DNA of 24,289 nucleotides from Gemmatimonadota bacterium (GCA_016649455.1 JAENXO010000003.1:1-24289), one strand, 5' to 3'; counted from the stretch's first letter, positions 8,794-17,816 are shown. Notes: generated by a model from the letters alone, not told the origin. Translations and numbers: made by a program.

Positions 8794-11075
8794 CCGTCCG
8801 GGTACAGAAGTCAGCGCTGGTCGGGGCCCTGGCCCTGCTCGCCGCGCCGATCCCGGCGTTCGGTCAATCGTCCGACTCGGCGCAAGCCGCGGCCGGCGCG
8901 GAAGGTGTGGCCGCCACGGCCGGCGTCGCAGGGATCCCCGGCTTCCGGGCGGGAGCGGTGGAGGACCAGCGTGAGTACGAGCGCGCGCTGCGCAGGGCCA
9001 TCGACCCGGACACTGTGGCGAGGTTTGCGCGAGGCCTGTCGAACCGCTCGCACATGGCGGGCACGTCCGGCCAGCGTGCGACACGCGACTCGGTCATGGC
9101 CTGGCTCACGGCCGCCGGGCTCGAAGTCGGCTATGACAGCCTCGTCCTGTACATGCCGCAGCCGCTCGAAGTGTCAGTGGCGCGGGTGTTTCCGACCCTG
9201 GTCGAATTCGACCTGACGGAGCCACCGATCCCGGAGGACCCGTCGACCCGGTTCGACGTCGTGCCCGCGTTCCACGCCTACTCGGGTTCAGGGACCGTCG
9301 AGGCCGAGGTCGTGTTCGTGAACTACGGCCTGCCGGCCGACTACCAGGTGCTCGAATCACTGGGCGTGTCGGTCGAGGGGCGGGTGGTACTCGCCCGCTA
9401 CGGCCGCAGCTTCAGGGGAATCAAGGCGCGCGAGGCGGAGAGGCGCGGCGCGGCTGCGGTGCTGCTGTACAACGATCCCGAGGGCGACGGTTTCGTCAAA
9501 GGCGAAGTGTACCCGGAAGGACCGATGCGGCCGGAAACCGGCCTGCAGCGGGGCAGCATCCTGAACTCCGATGGCGATCCTTCGACCCCGACGGGGCCTT
9601 CACTGCCCGGGGCGGCCCGGGTGCCTGAGTCCAGGATGGCCGGTGTGTCGCGGATTCCTGTCGTACCGATCGGCTACGGGGCGGCCGCAGAGCTGTTTCG
9701 CCCGCTCGAGGGACCGGAAGCCCCGGAGGGCTGGCAGGGCGGCCTCGCGCTCACGTATCACGTCGGCCCGGGTCCGACTACGGCGCGCGTCCACGTGCTG
9801 ATGGAGCAGGGCGAGCCCGCGTACCGGGCGGCGTTCAACACGATCGCGGCGGTGCGGGGCACCGAATGGCCGGATGAGTGGGTGATCGCCGGTGGTCATC
9901 GCGACTCGTGGGGGCCGGGCGCGACAGACAACGTGAGCGGCACGTCCAGCGTGCTCGCCGCGGCCCGTGCCTTCGCGGAGCTGGCGGAGCAGGGATTCCG
10001 GCCCCGGCGGACCGTCGTGTTCGCGACGTGGGATGCCGAGGAGTGGGGAATCATCGGGTCGATCGAGTGGGTCGAGGCACACGAAGAGCGCCTGAGAGGC
10101 TCGGTCGTGGCCTACGTGAACCAGGACGGGGCCGTGTCGGGCACCAGGTTCGGCTCGTCAGCCGCGCCAGAGCTGGCCGGCCTCGTTCGCGAGGTCGCGG
10201 CCGACGTCACCGACCCGGCCTCTGGCCGACCACTGATCGACGTATGGCTCGAGCGGGTCAACGAACCGCTGGCAGCTGATGAGCAACTCACGGAGCCGAC
10301 GGTGGGCACGATGGGTGGCGGCTCGGACCACAAGGGGTTCTACCTGCGGCTCGGAATTCCGGCGGCGGGCTTCGGATTCGGGGGGGAGGGGGGCGTCTAT
10401 CATTCGATGTACGACACGCCCGCGTGGATGGAGCGATTCGGGGACCCCGGTTACCGCTATCACGCGGCCGCGGCCCGGATGACCGCGATGACGATGGCGC
10501 GGTTGGCGAACGCCGACGTCCTGCCGTACGACCATGCAGCGCTGGCCGCCTGGGTGCGCCGGGAACTCGGAACGCTGTCGGACGCGGTGAACGAGTCGCT
10601 GCGGGCAGCGGGGGCAGAGGCGGATCCGACGGCCGGTGTAATGGATGCTTCGGAACCGACGGCGGATTCGGGAGCCGGTATTCGCGCCGCGCTGGCCGAG
10701 GCGATCGTGGCGGCGGACGAGATGGAGGCCGAGGCCCGCGCGTTTCTGTGGGCTCGCGAGGCTCGACTGGCCCAGGGACAGATCGACCAGGGGTCCACGC
10801 AGCGGGTAAACGAATCCCTGCGCCGGGTAGGCCAGGAGCTCGCTCCCGCGGCGAGCGGGGCCGGGCAGTGGAGCCGGAACATGACCGTGATCTCCGATCC
10901 CGACAATGGGTATTCCGCGCTCACGTTGCCGGCGGCGCGACTGGCGCTGCGCAACGGTGATCTGCCGGGTGTGGAGCGGGCGCTGGAGGATCTTACGGAT
11001 GGACTTCGCGGCGCCACGGATCGGATCCGGGACGCCGCGATAGCGTTAGGTGAGCCGGCCTCCGCCGGCCGCTGA
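8790..11075 (+). CDS. Secreted M28 family metallopeptidase (PSMA/glutamate carboxypeptidase II-like)
   Basis: This is a zinc aminopeptidase/carboxypeptidase homologue of 761 aa. It has a signal peptide (basic start, hydrophobic ALVGALALLAAPIPAFG, likely cut before Gln near 26), a PA domain at about 150-330, the M28 catalytic domain at about 340-560 and a helical transferrin-receptor-like dimerisation domain at the C-terminus. Two-zinc ligands are all present with spacing close to human PSMA: His370 (GGHRDSW), Asp380 (ATDN), Glu417/Glu418 (WDAEEWG), Asp446 (NQDG) and His538 (YHSMYDT). It should act outside the cytoplasm on short peptides; the substrate cannot be read from sequence. ATG 8790 has an AAGGAG site at 8777-8782. 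The GC-rich hairpin GCCGGC/GCCGGC (11054-11069) lies in its last codons. Confidence 0.93.
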   Translation: MTVRVQKSALVGALALLAAPIPAFGQSSDSAQAAAGAEGVAATAGVAGIPGFRAGAVEDQREYERALRRAIDPDTVARFARGLSNRSHMAGTSGQRATRDSVMAWLTAAGLEVGYDSLVLYMPQPLEVSVARVFPTLVEFDLTEPPIPEDPSTRFDVVPAFHAYSGSGTVEAEVVFVNYGLPADYQVLESLGVSVEGRVVLARYGRSFRGIKAREAERRGAAAVLLYNDPEGDGFVKGEVYPEGPMRPETGLQRGSILNSDGDPSTPTGPSLPGAARVPESRMAGVSRIPVVPIGYGAAAELFRPLEGPEAPEGWQGGLALTYHVGPGPTTARVHVLMEQGEPAYRAAFNTIAAVRGTEWPDEWVIAGGHRDSWGPGATDNVSGTSSVLAAARAFAELAEQGFRPRRTVVFATWDAEEWGIIGSIEWVEAHEERLRGSVVAYVNQDGAVSGTRFGSSAAPELAGLVREVAADVTDPASGRPLIDVWLERVNEPLAADEQLTEPTVGTMGGGSDHKGFYLRLGIPAAGFGFGGEGGVYHSMYDTPAWMERFGDPGYRYHAAAARMTAMTMARLANADVLPYDHAALAAWVRRELGTLSDAVNESLRAAGAEADPTAGVMDASEPTADSGAGIRAALAEAIVAADEMEAEARAFLWAREARLAQGQIDQGSTQRVNESLRRVGQELAPAASGAGQWSRNMTVISDPDNGYSALTLPAARLALRNGDLPGVERALEDLTDGLRGATDRIRDAAIALGEPASAGR

Positions 11076-11285
11076 CTACCTGACTTCTTTGATCGAATTC
11101 AGCTTGTCACGCACCTTCTCGGCGTCCGAGGGGCTGACGAGCCGAAGAATCCCGTATCCCACCACCAGTACCAGTGCGACCTTGACGGCGATGATCAGTA
11201 GAGGCACCAAAACCCCGAACAGCAGGCTGAGTACCGTCATCCCCACCAGGCCGAGCACAAGCAGCGTTATGATCGCGCGAGCCAT
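11076..11285 (-). CDS. Small hydrophobic membrane protein, function unknown
   Basis: A 69-aa protein that starts MARAIITLLVLGLVGM and is largely hydrophobic to about residue 48, enough for two membrane helices, followed by a charged tail with several Lys/Arg and Asp/Glu residues. I do not recognise the family. The start at 11285 is supported by GGAGGA (plus-strand TCCTCC at 11290-11295) a few bases upstream; the longer frame starting at 11348 adds a non-hydrophobic leader without a ribosome site. It converges on the M28 peptidase gene and its stop codon directly abuts that gene's stop, with no intergenic base. Confidence 0.7.
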   Translation of the reverse strand: MARAIITLLVLGLVGMTVLSLLFGVLVPLLIIAVKVALVLVVGYGILRLVSPSDAEKVRDKLNSIKEVR

Positions 11286-11558
11286 GTCTTCCTCCCCTTT
11301 TTCGAACCTCACGAGCGGCCCCTTCGACGAAGGGCGCCCGCCGGGCATAATTCATCTTTCACACTCTCATACGGCTCGACGGGCGATCCGGTTTCACTCC
11401 CGCCCCGGAGTGCCAGCCTGACAGGCGGAGCGCCGGAACGGCAGGGATACTGCCGCGTCGACCGGCCAGAACCCATCAAATGGCCCGAAATCGCCTGTAT
11501 CGCGGCATATATTCGTGGCACGGAGCGTGCGTTGAAAGGCAAGCAGGGAGGCGTCGCC
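11286..11558. other. Intergenic region upstream of the groESL promoter
   Basis: This stretch separates the divergent 69-aa membrane protein gene and groES. Apart from the Shine-Dalgarno of the minus-strand gene at its left end I see no gene, strong promoter or clear hairpin in it. The short open frames here overlap and lack ribosome sites. Confidence 0.5.
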
Positions 11559-11586
11559 TTGACCGGCAGAGACGCACCCCTATTTT
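11559..11586 (+). promoter_or_regulatory. Probable sigma70-type promoter of groESL
   Basis: TTGACC (11559-11564) and TATTTT (11581-11586) are separated by 16 bp, a fair match to -35 and -10 boxes. Transcription would begin near 11593, just before the CIRCE element, which is where HrcA-controlled promoters usually have it. Boxes are seen directly; promoter function is inferred. Confidence 0.55.
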
Positions 11587-11599
11587 TTGGTCCGAGTGA

Positions 11600-11626
11600 T
11601 TAGCACTCCAAAACAGAGAGTGCTAA
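11600..11626. promoter_or_regulatory. CIRCE operator (HrcA binding site)
   Basis: TTAGCACTC (11600-11608), a 9-bp spacer, and GAGTGCTAA (11618-11626) match the CIRCE consensus at all 18 arm positions. HrcA binds this inverted repeat and represses groESL until heat or unfolded protein draws GroEL away. It lies 55 bp before groES and after the predicted transcription start. hrcA is not in the window. Confidence 0.96.
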
Positions 11627-11680
11627 CAAAGCCGAATCGCCGGCAAGAACATCAGGGTTCGTTTCGAGGAGTGAATGGAC

Positions 11681-11977
11681 ATGGCTAAAGTTAAGATCAA
11701 GCCCCTCGCCGACCGGATCGTCGTCGAGCCGCTGGAGGACACGGAGGAGATGCGCGGTGGTCTCTACATTCCTGACACGGCGAAGGAAAAGCCGCAGCAG
11801 GGAACCGTGGTCGCGGTCGGCCCCGGCCGCCGCACCGACGAGGGCGAGCTACTCAAGGTCGAGATCAGCACCGGTGACCGGGTCCTGTACGGAAAGTACT
11901 CCGGGACCGAGGTGACCGTGGATGGAAATGACTACCTGATCGTCAAGGAATCCGACGTCCTCGCGGTGCTCGGCTGA
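11681..11977 (+). CDS. groES: Co-chaperonin GroES
   Basis: GroES forms the heptameric lid of the GroEL chamber. From ATG 11681 the product is 98 aa and begins MAKVKIKPLADRIVVEPLED, with the mobile loop EEMRGGLYIPDTAKEKPQQG and VLYGKYSGTEV and YLIVKESDVLAVL at the end. An in-frame ATG at 11675 would add Met-Asp; GAGGAG (11666-11671) is 9 nt from the second ATG and only 3 nt from the first, so I prefer 11681. It is the first gene of the CIRCE-controlled operon, 59 bp before groEL. Confidence 0.96.
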   Translation: MAKVKIKPLADRIVVEPLEDTEEMRGGLYIPDTAKEKPQQGTVVAVGPGRRTDEGELLKVEISTGDRVLYGKYSGTEVTVDGNDYLIVKESDVLAVLG

Positions 11978-12036
11978 TACCCGCCGACCGTAAGCGCAGA
12001 CAACCCGGACCACGTACTTAAGAGGAGTATCCGAAT

Positions 12037-13668
<1,632 letters not shown>

Positions 13669-13682
13669 ACGACATCTTTGGG

Positions 13683-13769
13683 GAGTCCGGCGCGTACGCG
13701 GGGGCTTTGCGAACTGACGTCGCTGCGCGACGTGAGGTTCGCTCCGCCCCCACTATCGCGGACGGACTC
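13683..13769. other. Highly structured intergenic segment after groEL (nested inverted repeats)
   Basis: Four nested pairs can be read: GAGTCCG (13683-13689) with CGGACTC (13763-13769), GGGGGC (13700-13705) with GCCCCC (13746-13751), GCGAAC (13709-13714) with GTTCGC (13737-13742) and ACGTCGC (13717-13723) with GCGACGT (13727-13733) around a TGC loop. A single RNA or DNA strand would fold into a long stem. It could be a transcript 3' structure, a small RNA or a remnant of a mobile element; I cannot tell which. It has no attC-type end boxes. Confidence 0.5.
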
Positions 13770-13800
13770 TCGAAGTTGTTGAAGCAGCAAGTAGGAAGCG

Positions 13801-13830
13801 GGAAAGCCCGGCCTGGTGGCCGGGCTTTCC
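13801..13830 (+). terminator. Probable groESL transcription terminator hairpin
   Basis: A perfect 13-bp inverted repeat, GGAAAGCCCGGCC (13801-13813) and GGCCGGGCTTTCC (13818-13830), flanks a TGGT loop. It is 132 bp after groEL and ends in a short T-run inside the arm. No longer poly-T follows, which is common for GC-rich genomes, so rho-independent termination is likely but not certain. Confidence 0.65.
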
Positions 13831-13882
13831 TGCATCCTGGTGGGGGGTAGCAGATTGATCCCTTGTTGAGCGGCCGTCTTGA

Positions 13883-14893
13883 ATGTGCTGCGTGACCGAA
13901 CCGATTCCGATTCTTCGCTCCGAAAGGCCGGACCGGGACACCCGGATTCTCGACGCCGTCCGGCGGGAAGTCCGCGCTCGGCAGTTGAGCCTTCGCACCG
14001 AGGAAGCGTAGACGGGGTGGATCCGCCGCTACCTCCGATTCCATCGTACGTCGGATCCACGTTCGTTGGGCGGAGAGCAGGTGGCGGATTTCCTGGTGCA
14101 CCTCGCGGTGGAGCGCAGGGTCTCTTCCTCCACCCAGAACCAGGCGTCGAGCGCCCTCCTGTTCCTGTACCGGGAGGTGCTTGGCATTGACGTCGATCCG
14201 CCGCACCGGGTCGCTCGCCCCAGGACTCCCAGGCGGCTCCCGGTCGTACTCACCCCATCCGAGGTACGCTCGGTACTCGGGCAGATGCGCGGGACCCAGA
14301 GGCTCGCGGCGACTCTCCTGTACGGCAGTGGACTTCGGCTTCTCGAATGCCTGCGGTTGAGGGTGAAGGACGTCGACTTCGAGCGGCACGAAATCGTCGT
14401 GCGGGAAGGGAAGGGTGACTGGGATCGGGTCACCATGCTTCCCGAAGTCGCGTCGACTGCCCTCGCGCGGCACCTGCGACGCGTTCAGGACCAGCACCAG
14501 CAGGATGTTGAGGTCGGTGCAGGCTGGGTGCAGTTGCCGGCGGCCCTTTCGCGGAAGTACCCGAATGCGGGCCGGGAACGGGCCTGGCAGTGGGTATTTT
14601 CCGGGACGCGTGTGCACCGGGATGCGGCGACCGGACGAGGGTGGCGCCACCACCTGCATGAATCGTCCGTGCAGCGCGCAGTGAAGGAGGCCGTGCGGCG
14701 ATCAGGGGTAGGGAAGAACGCCAGCTGCCACACGTTCAGGCACTCATTCGCTACGCACCTGCTGGAAGCAGGCTACGACATTCGCACCGTCCAGGAGCTT
14801 CTCGGGCACCAGAGTGTGCGGACCACGATGATCTACACGCACGTCCTCAACCGCGGTGGCCTGGGAGTTCGGAGCCCGGCTGATTCGCTTTGA
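13883..14893 (+). pseudogene. intI: Integron integrase IntI interrupted by an in-frame amber codon
   Basis: IntI is the tyrosine recombinase that moves cassettes at attI and attC sites. Reading from ATG 13883 gives 336 codons, the normal IntI size, with one TAG at 14009-14011 (codon 43). Before it comes ILDAVRREVRARQLSLRTEEA and after it TGWIRRYLRFHRTSDPRSLG, so the TAG sits at the tyrosine of the family's EEAYxxWIRR motif; the frame is otherwise intact. Catalytic residues are all kept: Arg152, His283, Arg286, His309 and Tyr318. The IntI-specific insertion, LSRKYPNAGRERAWQWVFSG (222-241), separates it from XerC/D. A restart at TTG 14066 would give 275 aa without the first part of the DNA-binding arm, so activity is doubtful. 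No LexA box was seen upstream. Confidence 0.92.
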
Positions 14894-14941
14894 GCGGGCA
14901 CGAATCCGAACCAGTACGGTCAGAACGCGCACAGGAGAAGC

Positions 14942-14985
14942 TTGATGTGGGCAGCGGGGGTAACCATATTACAACCAATATGGTT
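14942..14985 (+). promoter_or_regulatory. Promoter and operator of the first toxin-antitoxin pair
   Basis: A perfect 9-bp inverted repeat, AACCATATT (14962-14970) and AATATGGTT (14977-14985) with a 6-bp spacer, lies 18 bp before the antitoxin ATG. TTGATG (14942-14947) and CATATT (14965-14970) are 17 bp apart and could be -35 and -10 boxes, with the -10 inside the operator arm. Autorepression by the antitoxin or toxin-antitoxin complex is the usual arrangement and is inferred here. Confidence 0.7.
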
Positions 14986-15003
14986 TCTACCGGGAGGCGA
15001 CGA

Positions 15004-15246
15004 ATGCCGGGCTTCACAGTAAAGGACATCCCCGAAGACCTCTACGACCGACTCAAGCAATCGGCCCGGCTGCATCACCGTAGCGTGAATCGAGAAATCC
15101 TGGCCCTGCTCGAGACAGGCCTGCGGTCCGAGAGAGTCCCGGCCACGGAGATCCTGGCATCCGGCAGGCAGATCCAGAAGGCGATGGGTGATCGGATTCT
15201 GAAACTCGAGGAAATCGAGTCTGCCCGCAGGGAAGGCCGCGCGTGA
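15004..15246 (+). CDS. FitA/VapB-type ribbon-helix-helix antitoxin
   Basis: An 80-aa antitoxin that should bind DNA through its N-terminal ribbon-helix-helix fold (beta strand GFTVKDIP, helices covering about 10-40, including LKQSARLHHRSVNREILALLE in two parts) and mask the toxin with its charged C-terminal helix. The pattern is that of Arc-like FitA antitoxins. ATG 15004 has GGGAGG (14992-14997) 6 nt upstream; the longer frame from 14890 begins at the end of intI and lacks such a site. It overlaps the toxin start as GTGA. The inverted repeat just upstream is its likely operator. Confidence 0.85.
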   Translation: MPGFTVKDIPEDLYDRLKQSARLHHRSVNREILALLETGLRSERVPATEILASGRQIQKAMGDRILKLEEIESARREGRA

Positions 15247-15647
15247 TCGTCGTCGACACGAACGTGATCGCCTCTCTGCTCCTGCAGGCCGAGTTTTCGA
15301 TCGCTGCGGCGACGGCTATCGAGCAGGACCGGGACTGGTGCGTTCCGCGCCTGTGGCGAAGCGAGTTTCGAAACGTGCTATCGACGGCGATTCGGTCAGG
15401 GCTGTTCGATCTGCAACTCGCACTGCGGGCCTGGGAAACGGCCATAGCCGTTGTTTCAGGAGCCGAGTACGAGCCGGCCGGATTCGACGTGCTTCGACTG
15501 GCTCAAACCTCCGGCTGCACGGCCTACGATTGTGAGTACGTGGCCGTAGCCACCGACCTGAACGTGTACCTGGTCACCCTGGACACACAGCTCCTGCGAG
15601 CCTTTCCGGACACGGCGGTTCACCTGACGGATTTCGTCCATTCCTGA
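15243..15647 (+). CDS. vapC: VapC/FitB-type PIN-domain toxin (ribonuclease)
   Basis: PIN toxins are Mg-dependent RNases that cut tRNA, rRNA or mRNA when the antitoxin is lost. The 134-aa product starts MIVVDTNVIASLLLQ and keeps the four acidic positions: Asp5, Glu41 (WRSEFRNVL), Asp96 (TAYDCEYVAVA) and Asp114 (LVTLDTQLL). The GTG start at 15243 overlaps the antitoxin stop by 4 bp, so toxin translation is coupled to antitoxin. The pair sits between intI and the first recognisable cassette boundary; no attC follows it directly, so it may be part of the integron platform or an old cassette whose attC is lost. Confidence 0.9.
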   Translation: MIVVDTNVIASLLLQAEFSIAAATAIEQDRDWCVPRLWRSEFRNVLSTAIRSGLFDLQLALRAWETAIAVVSGAEYEPAGFDVLRLAQTSGCTAYDCEYVAVATDLNVYLVTLDTQLLRAFPDTAVHLTDFVHS

Positions 15648-15898
15648 GCGGTCGCCGGTATCGCTTGGCGCGCAGCGCTATGCGAGACTATCATTGGTAG
15701 CGCGCCCCACGCTGGATAATCGGCCACGGCCACTCACGGCAGATGGCTGTGGTTCTGATCCATTTCTTGCCTCAATGTTTGTCAACTAGACCGACTCTAC
15801 GGCAGTACGTACCGCGGGAGTTCGGATGTCTACTAGGAGTTAGGCTGCTGCTGCGCGAGTCGGCCTTTGCTACGCAGGCTTCCCCTGATGAGGACGAC
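15648..15898. other. Candidate attI region / left boundary of the cassette array
   Basis: No gene is evident in these 251 bp. GTTAGGC at 15839-15845 matches the integrase core GTTRRRY exactly and lies 54 bp before the first cassette gene, but no paired RYYYAAC box sits at attC distance upstream, which is how an attI (or a decayed attC) would look. A GGCGCG/CGCGCC hairpin (15667-15672 and 15701-15706) lies after the toxin gene. attI sites vary widely between integrons, so this call rests on position and the core box only. Confidence 0.4.
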
Positions 15899-16414
15899 AT
15901 GATCAGAGCCATGTGTATGGCGCTAGCGCTTGCTGCCTGCGCCCCGACAGAATCGCCGCACGCGGCAGCCGGGCATGAGCCGGCTGAAGAGGCGGCCATT
16001 CTCGCCGTGATGGACGCCTTCATGCACGAGATCTCGGCCAATGATCTCGCGGCTATGGGTGCGCGGCAAACTGCTGAAGGCATGACCTATCGCATCCGTG
16101 CCCGCGAAGACGGCGGCTGGGATGTCGTGGCCCGTCCCAATTCCTACTGGGTCGCGCCCGAGCGGGCGGACGACCGCACTTACCGCGAGCGCTATTGGTC
16201 GCCGACCGTCCTGATCCGCGGTGGCATGGCGCTGGTGTGGGCACCGTACGAATTCCAGATCAACGGCCAGACAACTCATTGCGGCGTTGACGTGTTCTCG
16301 TTTGCCCAGATCGACGGCGTCTGGAAAGTATCAAACTCGATGTGGACGGTCGAACCGAACGCGTGCACCGAACTGCGGCCCCGGGATCCCAATACGATCC
16401 GGCCGCGTGACTAG
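15899..16414 (+). CDS. NTF2-like fold lipoprotein (SnoaL/DUF4440-type)
   Basis: A 171-aa product with a short lipoprotein signal: MIRAMCMALALAAC, lipobox LAAC at 11-14, so it should be lipid-anchored after export. Residues about 27-150 resemble the NTF2-like superfamily: an opening helix (EEAAILAVMDAFMHEISANDLAAM), a central block, then strands MALVWAPYEFQINGQTTHCG and IDGVWKVSNSMW. Proteins of this fold bind small molecules or act as isomerases; the role here is unknown. ATG 15899 was chosen because it starts the lipoprotein signal; the frame upstream to 15743 has no such feature. The stop overlaps a degraded attC-like sequence. First unit of the array. Confidence 0.7.
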   Translation: MIRAMCMALALAACAPTESPHAAAGHEPAEEAAILAVMDAFMHEISANDLAAMGARQTAEGMTYRIRAREDGGWDVVARPNSYWVAPERADDRTYRERYWSPTVLIRGGMALVWAPYEFQINGQTTHCGVDVFSFAQIDGVWKVSNSMWTVEPNACTELRPRDPNTIRPRD

Positions 16415-16464
16415 CGCTTGAGCGCTGCGGCGAGATCGGCCCAGATGTCGTCGGTGCGTTAGCT
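16409..16464 (+). repeat. Degenerate attC-like sequence
   Basis: GACTAGCGCTTGAGCGCTG at 16409-16427 resembles the left end of the array's good attC sites (CTAACAAGCGCTTGAAGCTG), and GTTAGCT at 16458-16464 is a proper right core. The left core departs from RYYYAAC at two positions. The upstream gene's stop codon lies in the left box, as in the 18054 site. It looks like a decayed attC; confidence is limited. Confidence 0.4.
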
Positions 16465-16518
16465 GAACCCCGGACGCTGCGAGCCATCATGTGGCACGTC
16501 GGATCCTCTGATTGAGCA

Positions 16519-16603
16519 GCCTAACACGCGCCTGGAGCAGACGCGGTGAAATGATGGAGAAACGAAACTGGCCAGCGCGCAGCTCAGGCGCTGACCGTTA
16601 GGC
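16519..16603 (+). repeat. attC site 1 (85 bp)
   Basis: Left core GCCTAAC (16519-16525) and right core GTTAGGC (16597-16603) are perfect complements. Inside, GCGCCTGGAGC pairs with GCTCAGGCGC apart from one unpaired G, the extrahelical base that orients recombination in folded attC. Crossover would be after G16597. Confidence 0.93.
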
Positions 16604-16670
16604 CGCGGTCAGCATGACCGAGCAGGCCTGTCAGGCCGGCCCCCTCAGCCACGTAGAACGAAGGCACGAA

Positions 16671-17639
16671 ATGAAGGCTATCGTTCACGACACCTACGGC
16701 CCACCCGAGGTTCTGGAACTCAGGGACATTGCGAAGCCATGCATCGGGGATGACGACGTGCTCATACGCGTCCACGCCGCCGGCTTGGATCCGAGCGTGT
16801 GGCATCTCATGACTGGCCTGCCATACCTGGTGCGCATGATGTTCGGTCTGCGCAAGCCCAAAACCCCTGTCCGGGGCTGGGATGTTTCAGGAGTCGTAGA
16901 GGCAATCGGCGAGAACGTGAAGGATTTCCGGCCCGGCGATGAGGTGTTCGGGTCTTGCAGAGGCGCCTTCGCCGAGTATGCGTCCGCCCGCGCGGACAGG
17001 CTTATGCTCAAACCGGCCAATCTCACCTTGGAGCAAGCGGCAGCGGTCACCGTCTCAGCCTGCACCGCGCTGCAGGCCCTGCACAACACCGGGAACGTGC
17101 AGTCAGGTCAGCATGTGCTAATCATCGGCGCGGGAGGAGGCGTGGGCACCTTCGCAGTGCAGATCGCCAAGGCGTTCGGAGCGAAGGTCACCGGCGTCTG
17201 CAGCACTACGAAGACCGACCTGGTCCGGTCGATCGGCGCTGACTACGCTATCGACTATAGCCGGGAGGACTTTGCCGATCGGCGACAGCGCTACGATCTC
17301 ATCCTCGACATGGCGAGCAATCGATCAGTCTCGCACCTCAGGCGCGCCCTCACCCCCCGGGGGACGCTCGTGGCCGTCGGCGGAGAAGGCGGTGGCCGGT
17401 GGTTCGGCGGCCTCGGGGAGTCGCTCGTGTGGCTTGCGCTCTCACCGTTCATGCGCAGGAAATTCCGCTTGCTGATGGCAAGCGTACGCAAGGAGGATCT
17501 GCAGACCCTGAAAGAGCTTATCGAGGCCGGGAAGGTCAGGCCGGTCATCGATAGGACCTATCCCTTGAGCGAGGTCCCGGAGGCTATCCGATCCTGGGAG
17601 CGCGGCCACGCCCGGGGCAAAGTCGTAATCACCGTGTGA
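16671..17639 (+). CDS. NAD(P)-dependent MDR-family oxidoreductase (quinone reductase-like, zinc-free)
   Basis: A 322-aa medium-chain dehydrogenase/reductase. The N-terminal GroES-like domain (about 1-120) starts MKAIVHDTYGPPEVLELRDI and includes GWDVSGVVEAIG (69-80); the Rossmann domain has GAGGGVG (153-159) and IGADYAIDY. The catalytic zinc ligands of alcohol dehydrogenases are absent, as in quinone oxidoreductases and related enoyl reductases, so NADPH-dependent reduction of quinones or reactive carbonyls is likely; the substrate is unknown. ATG 16671 starts the domain and has AAGG upstream; the frame from 16614 adds 19 residues lying near the attC. The gene fills cassette 16598-17791 and may rely on upstream transcription. 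Confidence 0.9.
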   Translation: MKAIVHDTYGPPEVLELRDIAKPCIGDDDVLIRVHAAGLDPSVWHLMTGLPYLVRMMFGLRKPKTPVRGWDVSGVVEAIGENVKDFRPGDEVFGSCRGAFAEYASARADRLMLKPANLTLEQAAAVTVSACTALQALHNTGNVQSGQHVLIIGAGGGVGTFAVQIAKAFGAKVTGVCSTTKTDLVRSIGADYAIDYSREDFADRRQRYDLILDMASNRSVSHLRRALTPRGTLVAVGGEGGGRWFGGLGESLVWLALSPFMRRKFRLLMASVRKEDLQTLKELIEAGKVRPVIDRTYPLSEVPEAIRSWERGHARGKVVITV

Positions 17640-17704
17640 GCACGCTGGAACTCCGGCACTTCGATCGGCGTTTGTCCAGGATGAGTGAGTGTGCCTGCCG
17701 CGCA

Positions 17705-17797
17705 GCCTAACAAGCGCTTGAAGCTGGCGGCGCATGTAGAGCTTCGACTGACACCCGTATCTTCAACGCTCCGCAGTTCAAGCGCCGACCGTTAGGC
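17705..17797 (+). repeat. attC site 2 (93 bp)
   Basis: GCCTAAC (17705-17711) and GTTAGGC (17791-17797) are perfect complements. Inner arms AAGCGCTTGAAGCTG and CAGTTCAAGCGCC are largely complementary with extrahelical bases. It closes the MDR oxidoreductase cassette. Confidence 0.93.
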
Positions 17798-17816
17798 GCA
17801 CGAATGAGAGGATGCG

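Noticed and set aside
11045..11051. GTTAGGT resembling an integron core site
   Set aside because: It lies in the last codons of the M28 peptidase, without a partner box or a cassette on either side; chance match.
14066..14893. Complete 275-aa XerC/XerD-type tyrosine recombinase
   Set aside because: The upstream frame continues the IntI N-terminus without frameshift through a TAG, and the IntI-specific insertion is present; TTG 14066 is only the first possible start after the TAG.
14890..15003. N-terminal extension of the first antitoxin
   Set aside because: It would contain the promoter and operator, lacks a ribosome site and does not match the short family start at 15004.
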